26,251 nucleotides of DNA from the NCBI GenBank assembly GCA_041917975.1, contig JAYRWN010000156.1, positions 1-26,251 of the forward strand, written 5' to 3'. Made by a program: the position numbers and the translations under genes. Under the pieces are notes generated by a model. The model was not told the DNA's origin. It did no database searches and saw nothing but the letters and a program-made list of their open reading frames with translations. Origin of the DNA: JAYRWN01 sp041917975 (GTDB lineage Bacteria; Bacteroidota; Bacteroidia; Chitinophagales; Saprospiraceae). Shown piece after piece: positions 1 to 6,034 of the stretch; position 1 is the stretch's first letter; the number at the start of each line of letters is the position of its first letter.

Positions 1-50
1 CAAATAATTAAAACTAAAAGAATGATTCCAAGATTCCCTAACGTTTTCAT
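1..50 (-). CDS. N-terminus of a small membrane protein (cut by window edge)
   Basis: On the minus strand an ATG at 50-48 opens a frame that runs to the window edge without a stop. It gives 16 full codons: M-K-T-L-G-N followed by an unbroken hydrophobic run (LGIILLVLII). That is what the first membrane helix or signal anchor of a short membrane protein looks like. Only 50 bases are visible, so neither family nor length can be given. The frame could also be chance, but the hydrophobic start and the absence of any other gene in the next 346 bases favour a real gene leaving the window. Confidence 0.45.
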   Translation of the reverse strand, partial: MKTLGNLGIILLVLII

Positions 51-396
51 GATCCGTATTTTTTGATGAGTTTGAAAAAATTGTTTGTTTCCATTAAAGC
101 GCAGGCCCGCTGTTAAAATGCATTAATAAAAAGTTAGGGATTCATTAAAACCCTGTCGAGATTTTGGCAAAAAGTTAAATCAGCTTAACGACGGAGGTAA
201 TTCTAAATTAAATATGCGGAAAGGAGGTGGGTGAGGTGATATGTCAAATTTTGAAAACATAGAACCATGCCAAAAATAACTATTGGGCCGAACAGGATTG
301 GTTCAACAGAACTGTCCTATATCTCGGTTTGAATTAAATAGCCTTACGGCCATTATAGTCTATTGGTTTTATCTGAAAAGGACATACTCATAGGCC
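51..396. other. 346-base gene-free stretch
   Basis: No convincing coding frame. It should hold the promoter of the leftward membrane gene and the 3' end of the universal stress gene. Two purine-rich runs resembling Shine-Dalgarno sequences (GGAGGT near 193 and AAGGAGGT at 221-228) precede only 6- and 12-codon frames. An imperfect dyad spans about 291-316 (AGGA...GGTTC / GAACTGTCCT). A hairpin at 337-354 is listed separately. Confidence 0.5.
337..354 (-). terminator. Weak intrinsic terminator after the universal stress gene
   Basis: On the minus strand AATGGCC-GTAA-GGCTATT forms a 7-bp stem with one G-U pair, closed by a GNRA-type GUAA tetraloop, about 42 bases past the stop of the universal stress gene. 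Only a short AT stretch follows, not a clean U run, so it may act as a 3' stabilising hairpin rather than a strong terminator. Confidence 0.4.
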
Positions 397-1266
397 TTAA
401 ATCAACTCCTGTTTTTCTTCAGATAGTGGAATACAAAGGACAGGAATATCCAAGGCAGTAGCCATTTTTAAGGTTACGCTGCCGATGAAGATACGTTCCC
501 ACCACGATTTGTGCTGACTGAGAAATGTAATTACTCCCACCTTTTGTTGATGGATAATTTCCCTGACGGCAGCTTCGAACTCTTTAGCGCTAACCACCCG
601 GCCTTCTATGTTTAAGCCGGGATAGAGGGGTTTTAATTGTTTTAAAAAATGTTTCAATTGTAGATTGTTGTGCAGGTAATCACTGATGGCAGCTATACTG
701 TTGTCGGTAAAATTAATTACCTGTACTGTGGAATTAAAGGTTTTCGCTATTTTCATGACGGGTCGAATGATCGTCTCATCTAAGTCGAATTTATCAATTA
801 GTAAAATTACCGTATCCACTGGCACAGGCTGATATTGTCCGGATATTACGATAACCGGTATTTTAGTTTTATTGATTACGTCAATGGTCACACTACCTAA
901 CAGAGCTCTTTTTAATGCTCCCGCTCCTTTACTGCCCATGACAATTAAATCAATGTCATGCTGTTGGGCATATTCAGAAATTGCTTCGGCAGGGAGTCCA
1001 TGGATGATTTCACCGCTAAGTTTACAAAGGGGATGCTCCTGCATAAGCTTTGCTTTCAAATAGCCAAACCGGGTGCCTTCTTCTTTTAATAAAAGAACGG
1101 CGTATTTATTATAGGTGCGATAAGGTTTCTGAGATAAATCAGCAATCATATCTTCAACATGGATAAGTATGACTTCTGCTGAAATTTTTTCTGCTAAATC
1201 TATCGCCCAGTAAAGACCCTTCATAGAATTATTAGAATAATCAACGGGAACTAAAAGCTTTTTCAT
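397..1266 (-). CDS. Tandem-domain universal stress protein (UspA family)
   Basis: A 289-residue protein with two UspA folds in tandem, a common Bacteroidota arrangement. The first domain (about 1-142) begins MKKLLVPVDYS and carries the ATP-binding signature G-2X-G-9X-G(S/T) in GSKGAGALKRALLGSVT. In the second domain (about 150-282) the matching stretch SQHKSWWERIFIGSVT keeps only the final GS, so nucleotide binding there is probably weakened or lost. Such proteins are cytosolic ATP-binding factors linked to stress or redox state; the exact role is not known here. The gene stands alone and is divergent from the GH172 gene. A TGA-N6-TCA dyad at 1337-1350 with a TTTG box at 1307-1310 lies upstream, which ties it to the Crp/Fnr-type sites elsewhere in the window. 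The start is the first ATG and matches the usual family start. Confidence 0.9.
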   Translation of the reverse strand: MKKLLVPVDYSNNSMKGLYWAIDLAEKISAEVILIHVEDMIADLSQKPYRTYNKYAVLLLKEEGTRFGYLKAKLMQEHPLCKLSGEIIHGLPAEAISEYAQQHDIDLIVMGSKGAGALKRALLGSVTIDVINKTKIPVIVISGQYQPVPVDTVILLIDKFDLDETIIRPVMKIAKTFNSTVQVINFTDNSIAAISDYLHNNLQLKHFLKQLKPLYPGLNIEGRVVSAKEFEAAVREIIHQQKVGVITFLSQHKSWWERIFIGSVTLKMATALDIPVLCIPLSEEKQELI

Positions 1267-1306
1267 GGAATCTGCTTTTTTTAAATGCGTATTAAATGGC
1301 TTTATT

Positions 1307-1350
1307 CAAATGAGCGAAAATTTTGCTTCATATGAATTGACATCGGTCAT
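1307..1350 (-). promoter_or_regulatory. Putative Crp/Fnr-type site and -7 box of the universal stress gene
   Basis: TTGA-CATCGG-TCAT at 1337-1350 is a TGA-N6-TCA dyad. On the minus strand a TTTG box (plus 1307-1310) ends 36.5 bp from the dyad centre, the same geometry as at the sulfur genes. The first half of the -7 box (TAnn) is not conserved. The site is 71 bp upstream of the start codon. Confidence 0.4.
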
Positions 1351-1452
1351 GGTACGGACTGACCCGGATAAACAAACTGACTGGCTCTTCCGGATTGTTG
1401 CTTATTTTTATTAGTTATTTTATTATTATCAGCCTTTAACAAGCTCACAGAT

Positions 1453-3540
1453 ATGCCACATTCCTCTAAAATTAATGCTGGGCCGGTCCTCTTATTTTTT
1501 GGTTTATCCCTGTGTTTATCCTGTCAGCAGCAAACAGTGAGTTTAACAGCCCTGCTCCTAGAAATAAGTCATCCTGATCAGCTCACCTATTTTCCTCAAC
1601 CGGCCTATTGTTTAAAGCAGTTTAGCAGTTATGACCGCCGGAGCATCCACCCGGATACCCGGGACTGGTTTGCCAACGAGGATTACACCAGGTTCGTTCG
1701 CCTCGATACATTTTTAAACCGTCAGGAACAGGTCATGTTAGAGACAGAGGGCCCGGGAGCGGTAGTCAGGTGGTGGATGACTTTTGCCGGTGATAGGGCA
1801 ACAGATGGTGTGGTGAGAATATACATCGATCACGATACCATCCCAGCCATCGAGGATAACATACTCCATTTTATTTCCGGGGAGGGTATCGTTCCTTATC
1901 CGTTGGCTGCAGCAGTTGCACCGCAATCGGATACATTACATAAGGGGTATAATTTATATTGGCCATTGCTCTTTCGCAAGCACCTTAAAATCACTTTGGA
2001 AAATAGCGCGATCAGCGAAAAAAACGGCAGGATGGTTCCCAGTATATACTATAATATCAATTACCGCCTTTACGAACCCGGTGAAAAAGTGATTAGTTTT
2101 AAACCCGGTGATCTAAAGCGATGGAAAACAGCTTTAGAACGTGCTGCGCAACATATGTTGTCTCCGGAAAAAACCATAAAGGATGTTAAAAATATTACTA
2201 TAACTCTTGATCCGGGAGAGTCAACATCCTTCAATTTTTCCGGTCCAAAGGCGATTTCCAATATCTGGGTGAAGCCTGACGTAGTCACGCCACATCTTTT
2301 ACGACAACTAATCATCGGCTTTACTTTTGATCAACAAAAGGAGGTTTGGTGCCCAGTGGGAGATTTTTTCGGAACCGGCTACCAGCTTTCACCATACGAA
2401 ACGCTCTTCTCCCAGGCCGATAGCACGGGCCGTTTATCCTTCAGTCGTCTCATGCCGTTTCGCGATTCAGCAGTGGTCAAATTTCAGAATCTAAGCGAGC
2501 GGCCGCTGACTTTGAATGGTCAGATCGCTTTGCAAAACTACCGGTGGACTGGGCGCAGCATGTATTTCGGTGTAAACTGGCAACTGTATCATCGCCAGCC
2601 GGCTTTTGCCATCCTTAATCCGCATCCAGCTGACCGGGGATTTGATTTTAAAGTGGCTCAGCTTTCCGGGAAAGGTATCTATCTGGGCGATGCCATGACC
2701 TTATTCAACACTGAAGATGCCTGGTGGGGTGAGGGCGATGAGAAAATATGGGTGGATCAAGACACTTTCCCCAGTCATTTTGGCACCGGCACGGAAGATT
2801 ATTACGGTTATGCCTGGGCCAGGCCGGAAGAATTTAGCCACCCATTGATAGCTCAGCCCAGCGGGAAAGGTAATTTTCATCCCGGCATGACGGTCAATGT
2901 GAGACACCGTTGGTTAGATGTTATTCCTTTTAATACATCCCTAAAAGTTGATTTAGAATGTTTGCATTGGGTAGCCACGCCAATGGATGTGGCTTTAACT
3001 GGCTTTTATTACGGATTGCCCGGGATTTCTAATATGCTAAGCTCGGATAAACAAGCGGTCAAGAAACCACTAGCCCTGGTCAAGGAAGATATCCTCTTAC
3101 CTAAATTTAATGAAAACGGGTGGTTGGAAGGCGAACACCTGAAAATAATACCAACAGATCAGATTTCGATGCAAACCCAATACTTTTGGCCTGGTTCAAC
3201 GCCGCTGTCCAACGGTGGGCACCTCTGGTTACAGGCAGAAACATTAGATCAGAGTGCGCGCTTGGAATTTTGGATGGATCGGGATACGGTGGTATCCTTA
3301 GAATTAGGTCTCACCAAAGCGGTAGATTACGCGGTGATACAAATAGCAGTAAATGGAGGAAAACCGCAGAGGTATAATGGATACCAAAAAAAAGGCATTG
3401 GCCGGGACATCCTGATTTTACCAGCGATTAAATTAAATAAGGGTGCTAATCAAATCCTGGTCAAGTTTACCAGTAAAGATCCAGCGTCGACGCCGGGGTT
3501 AATGGCCGGAATAGATTATCTACAATGGGCAACGCATTAG
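1453..3540 (+). CDS. GH172 (DUF2961) family glycoside hydrolase, probable lipoprotein
   Basis: A 695-residue protein with the DUF2961/GH172 signature: SSYDR near residue 54, GPGAVVRWW near 100, and WGEGDEKIWVD followed by GTGTEDYYGYAW. The family acts on fructofuranosyl or arabinofuranosyl linkages; one characterised member is difructose dianhydride I synthase. E427 (GEGDE) and E448 (GTEDY) are 21 residues apart, matching my recollection of the catalytic pair in that enzyme, so the active site looks intact. The N-terminus has a hydrophobic stretch ending CLSC-QQQ at C24, an imperfect lipobox (Cys at -3), which suggests a lipoprotein. About 115 residues past the core (from about 575) probably form a beta-sandwich accessory domain. 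There is no SusC/SusD pair or other carbohydrate gene nearby, so the substrate cannot be inferred. Its stop overlaps that of the next, convergent gene. Confidence 0.88.
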   Translation: MPHSSKINAGPVLLFFGLSLCLSCQQQTVSLTALLLEISHPDQLTYFPQPAYCLKQFSSYDRRSIHPDTRDWFANEDYTRFVRLDTFLNRQEQVMLETEGPGAVVRWWMTFAGDRATDGVVRIYIDHDTIPAIEDNILHFISGEGIVPYPLAAAVAPQSDTLHKGYNLYWPLLFRKHLKITLENSAISEKNGRMVPSIYYNINYRLYEPGEKVISFKPGDLKRWKTALERAAQHMLSPEKTIKDVKNITITLDPGESTSFNFSGPKAISNIWVKPDVVTPHLLRQLIIGFTFDQQKEVWCPVGDFFGTGYQLSPYETLFSQADSTGRLSFSRLMPFRDSAVVKFQNLSERPLTLNGQIALQNYRWTGRSMYFGVNWQLYHRQPAFAILNPHPADRGFDFKVAQLSGKGIYLGDAMTLFNTEDAWWGEGDEKIWVDQDTFPSHFGTGTEDYYGYAWARPEEFSHPLIAQPSGKGNFHPGMTVNVRHRWLDVIPFNTSLKVDLECLHWVATPMDVALTGFYYGLPGISNMLSSDKQAVKKPLALVKEDILLPKFNENGWLEGEHLKIIPTDQISMQTQYFWPGSTPLSNGGHLWLQAETLDQSARLEFWMDRDTVVSLELGLTKAVDYAVIQIAVNGGKPQRYNGYQKKGIGRDILILPAIKLNKGANQILVKFTSKDPASTPGLMAGIDYLQWATH

Positions 3541-4061
3541 TTCGCGGCAGCGTATTGTTCCCAACTTTGTTTTTTATACATTTCCTCTTTGGCGAACTTC
3601 AGTTCCTTCATTAAAGCATCGGCCTGCTTAAAACCGGGAGAGATCATGATCCGGGCGTATTTTTCATCCAGAGTCACATAGGTCGGATAACTTAATTGTC
3701 CATCCACCAGGGCATAGGCTAGTTCATGAACGCCTTTACGTCCGCTGGCGATAAATTTAAAGGTATGAGTGCCATGGGTGACATCCTCTGCACCCTCTGC
3801 ATCAAACTTAATAGCGTAAAAGTTCTCATTGATATAATGCACTACTTTGGGATCTCTGAATGTGGTGGCATCCATCCGTTTACACCACCCACACCAATCG
3901 GTGTACAAATCGACAAAGATTTTTTTCGGATTTGTTTTATTTAAGGCTGCTGCTTCTTCCCAGGAGTACCATTTGATTTCATTCTCGGCAGTGGTAGGCG
4001 CAGGAGATTTAGGACTAAATCCCCAAAACAAGACCGCAAGAACAATCGACACATATTTCAT
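3537..4061 (-). CDS. Periplasmic thioredoxin-family protein
   Basis: A 174-residue protein with a short N-terminal hydrophobic segment (VSIVLAVLFWGF) acting as signal peptide or anchor, then a thioredoxin fold of the DUF255/DsbD-C-terminus type. The redox motif is WCGWC (C57, C60) after FVDLYTD, and the cis-proline is P126 in SYPTYVTLD. An insertion of about 30 residues (90-120) lies between the active-site helix and the cis-Pro strand, as in other Bacteroidota members. Likely role: thiol-disulfide exchange on exported proteins; the partner is unknown. It is monocistronic, and its stop overlaps that of the GH172 gene by four bases with no terminator visible between them. Confidence 0.85.
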   Translation of the reverse strand: MKYVSIVLAVLFWGFSPKSPAPTTAENEIKWYSWEEAAALNKTNPKKIFVDLYTDWCGWCKRMDATTFRDPKVVHYINENFYAIKFDAEGAEDVTHGTHTFKFIASGRKGVHELAYALVDGQLSYPTYVTLDEKYARIMISPGFKQADALMKELKFAKEEMYKKQSWEQYAAAN

Positions 4062-4223
4062 GCTATCCTATAATTTTGTTTTGAACTTTTTCAGCAAATA
4101 CCGTACAAAACTGCAAAACATAACGAACTTAAGATAAATGGTAGCCTGGAATTATAATTTTTTTAACCAAAAATTACTCGGGTGACAGTGATTTAAGCGA
4201 TTCAAAATGGTAGGAATTGGCAG

Positions 4224-4258
4224 CAATAAAAATGCCGCAAGAATTACTCCTTGCGGCA
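4224..4258 (-). terminator. Intrinsic terminator of the leftward membrane-protein gene
   Basis: TGCCGCAAG (4233-4241) and CTTGCGGCA (4250-4258) form a perfect 9-bp GC-rich stem with an 8-base loop. On the minus strand the stem is followed by TTTTTATT, a good U run. It lies about 45 bases past the stop of the gene ending at 4304. Confidence 0.85.
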
Positions 4259-4303
4259 CACCATATTGATTTATATGGATTTGGTTATATACGATTTTAT
4301 CTA

Positions 4304-4741
4304 CTATCCGAATTTCTTAACTAACCAGATGACTAAACTAATGGTACCGGCTAACCAGAGCAGAGAGGATAACAAGCCCAGGATACCAAAACCACTAACG
4401 GTGCTGGATAAAATGCCCCAAGCTAAAATAGAAACGACAATGGCTGCGCCCCAGGCGAATATCCAATACCACATCCATTTATTGACAGGATCTGAGAAAT
4501 CCACGCCATATTTTTGCAACTTCTTTTGAATGCGTTCAATGCGTTCAACTTTGCGCTGCTCTTTCTTTATTTCTTTGACTTCCGCTTTAGTCATAGCTTG
4601 AGAAGCGGCACTTACCACTTCCATTTGTTTTACGTTTTGACCATCGGCCATCACAGCAGCTGAATTACTCTTGTTGACAGCGCCTAACGAAAATGCCATC
4701 ATAACCAGAGATAAACTAACTAAAATTCCTTTAATTTTCAT
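4304..4741 (-). CDS. Small protein with signal peptide, charged helix and C-terminal membrane segments (unrecognised)
   Basis: I take the start at 4741 (MKIKGILVSLSLVMMAFSLG), giving 145 residues, rather than an in-frame ATG at 4813. The 4741 start opens a proper signal peptide, and a promoter-like element at 4782-4814 covers the 4813 codon, so that one would be untranscribed. After the signal peptide come a Ser/Ala-rich linker and a strongly charged helix (AEVKEIKKEQRKVERIER and on), likely a short coiled coil. The C-terminal half has a Trp-rich hydrophobic stretch (WMWYWIFAW) and two further membrane segments ending VIWLVKKFG. Proteins of this layout are common and uncharacterised in Bacteroidota. 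I do not assign a function. Confidence 0.7.
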   Translation of the reverse strand: MKIKGILVSLSLVMMAFSLGAVNKSNSAAVMADGQNVKQMEVVSAASQAMTKAEVKEIKKEQRKVERIERIQKKLQKYGVDFSDPVNKWMWYWIFAWGAAIVVSILAWGILSSTVSGFGILGLLSSLLWLAGTISLVIWLVKKFG

Positions 4742-4781
4742 TTGATAATTATTTAAGGTTAAATAAATCATGAATTGGTCA

Positions 4782-4814
4782 TAAATATATGTTTTTTTCC
4801 ATGCGAATAACAAA
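4782..4814 (-). promoter_or_regulatory. Bacteroidota-type promoter
   Basis: On the minus strand TTTG (plus 4811-4814), a 21-base spacer and TATATTTA (plus 4782-4789) closely match the TTTG-N19-21-TAnnTTTG consensus. Transcription would begin near 4776, about 35 bases before the ATG at 4741, which supports that start. Confidence 0.5.
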
Positions 4815-4839
4815 CCAAAGATGGTTAAAATTTAAAATA

Positions 4840-5205
4840 TCATTTTCTTTGACTTAAGGCCATTGATATCCAACCGATAATGAAGCTGACACCTCCCAGG
4901 GGGGTTATGGCCCCTAACCAACGCAGATCAGGCCATAATGCCATTATGTAGAGGGATCCCGAGAAAAAAATTATCCCGATCAGAAATAAATACCGGCACC
5001 ACCGCAGGTGCTTTTCCATTCCCCGGCCTGCCAATAAACCACCAGCAATTAACCCCAAACTATGAATGGTATGGTAATACTGAGCGGTGTTCCACCAGGT
5101 TAATTCTTTATCGCTTAAACTATCTTTTAAGCCATGGGTGCCAAAAGCTCCCAAAATGACAGCTAAACCAGCTAAAACTGCCCCGGCGATGATGGCTTTG
5201 TTCAT
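4840..5205 (-). CDS. DUF423 family membrane protein (YwdK/YgdD-like)
   Basis: A 121-residue protein with four hydrophobic segments and the DUF423 landmarks: GAFGTHGLK near residue 20, WNTAQYYHTIHSLGL near 40, FSGSLYIMAL near 80 and TPLGGVSFIIGW near 101. It is an inner-membrane protein of unknown function found in many bacteria. It starts 19 bases after the stop of the uracil-DNA glycosylase gene on the same strand, so the two are probably co-transcribed; the link looks positional rather than functional. Confidence 0.9.
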   Translation of the reverse strand: MNKAIIAGAVLAGLAVILGAFGTHGLKDSLSDKELTWWNTAQYYHTIHSLGLIAGGLLAGRGMEKHLRWCRYLFLIGIIFFSGSLYIMALWPDLRWLGAITPLGGVSFIIGWISMALSQRK

Positions 5206-5224
5206 AAAATATTAATTTTTTGAA

Positions 5225-5905
5225 TTATTCAATAGCCCAATTGATCGGTTCCTGTCCCTGATGGAGTAATATTTCATTGGTGCGTGAAAAGTGGCGATTG
5301 CCCATAAATGCCCCTCCAGCTAATGGTGAAGGATGGGCAGCAGTAAGGACATAATGGCGCAGTTCGTCGATCAACTCGACTTTGCTTTGGGCGAACTTGC
5401 CCCAAAGCAGAAACACCAGCCCATCCTTTAATTCGGAAAGTTTGCTGATAACTGCATCAGTAAAGATTTGCCAGCCAATGGCTTTATGTGACCCGGGTAA
5501 TTTTTCTTCTACAGAAAGGATGGCGTTGAGCATAAAAACACCTTGCTTGGCCCAGCTGGAGAGGTCACCATGTGGAGGGATTTTAAACCCTATGTCGCTC
5601 TGTAATTCTTTATAAATATTAACCAAGGAAGCTGGGATAACAACCCCTTTGGGAACCGAAAAAGATAATCCCATCGCCTGACCCTCCCCATGATAGGGAT
5701 CCTGACCGATGATTACCACTTTAACTAAATCAAAGGGAGTGGAATTAAAAGCATTAAAAATGAGTGGACCCGGCGGGTATATCGTTTTACCGTTTTGGCG
5801 CTCTTTTAGCAGATACTCTTTGATTTGACCAAAATAAGGTTTATCAAACTCATCTTGAAGAACGGCTTTCCAACTATCTTCTATCTGTATCTGTTCAGAG
5901 GCCAT
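5225..5905 (-). CDS. ung: Uracil-DNA glycosylase, family 1
   Basis: A 226-residue protein, about the length of the E. coli enzyme. It removes uracil from DNA as the first step of base excision repair. All family-1 motifs are present: the water-activating GQDPYH with catalytic D69, the uracil-contact region LSFSVPKG near 80, LLWGKFAQ near 167, and the DNA-intercalation loop HPSPLA with H191 and L195. The start at 5905 gives a normal N-terminus. It is divergent from the large FAD/Fe-S gene across a 129-bp gap and leads the DUF423 gene. Confidence 0.97.
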   Translation of the reverse strand: MASEQIQIEDSWKAVLQDEFDKPYFGQIKEYLLKERQNGKTIYPPGPLIFNAFNSTPFDLVKVVIIGQDPYHGEGQAMGLSFSVPKGVVIPASLVNIYKELQSDIGFKIPPHGDLSSWAKQGVFMLNAILSVEEKLPGSHKAIGWQIFTDAVISKLSELKDGLVFLLWGKFAQSKVELIDELRHYVLTAAHPSPLAGGAFMGNRHFSRTNEILLHQGQEPINWAIE

Positions 5906-6002
5906 GGTATATTATGGATTGAATCTAAAGATAACATAATTACTCCAGGCTATTTTGATTCAAACCGGGATTAATAAATATTTATTATCTCTTCCTTCCA
6001 TT

Positions 6003-6010
6003 TATATTTG
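6003..6010 (+). promoter_or_regulatory. -7 promoter box of the FAD/Fe-S dehydrogenase gene
   Basis: TATATTTG matches TAnnTTTG exactly and lies 25 bases before the ATG. The -33 box is poor (TTTA at 5981-5984, 18-base spacer). Confidence 0.4.
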
Positions 6011-6034
6011 GATACGGATAACTAAAGTATCGGG

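Noticed and set aside
213..279. Frames of 6 and 12 codons (ATG at 213 and 241) behind GGAGGT-like runs, possible leader peptides.
   Set aside because: Too short to judge, no conserved features, and Bacteroidota rarely depend on Shine-Dalgarno sequences; probably chance purine runs.
4771..4786. TTGGTCATAAAT, identical over 12 bases to part of the dyad region at 18706-18717.
   Set aside because: Here the half-sites are spaced by five bases (ATGA-N5-TCAT), and the motif lies downstream of the -7 box, so it does not fit the activator geometry.
4742..4813. N-terminal extension of the small membrane protein from an ATG at 4813.
   Set aside because: It would put translation across the promoter and remove the signal peptide from the N-terminus.
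5954..5964. TTTGATTCAAA palindrome between ung and the FAD/Fe-S dehydrogenase gene.
   Set aside because: An 11-bp AT-rich palindrome seen once, not at a matching distance from a promoter box, and not the TGA-N6-TCA form.
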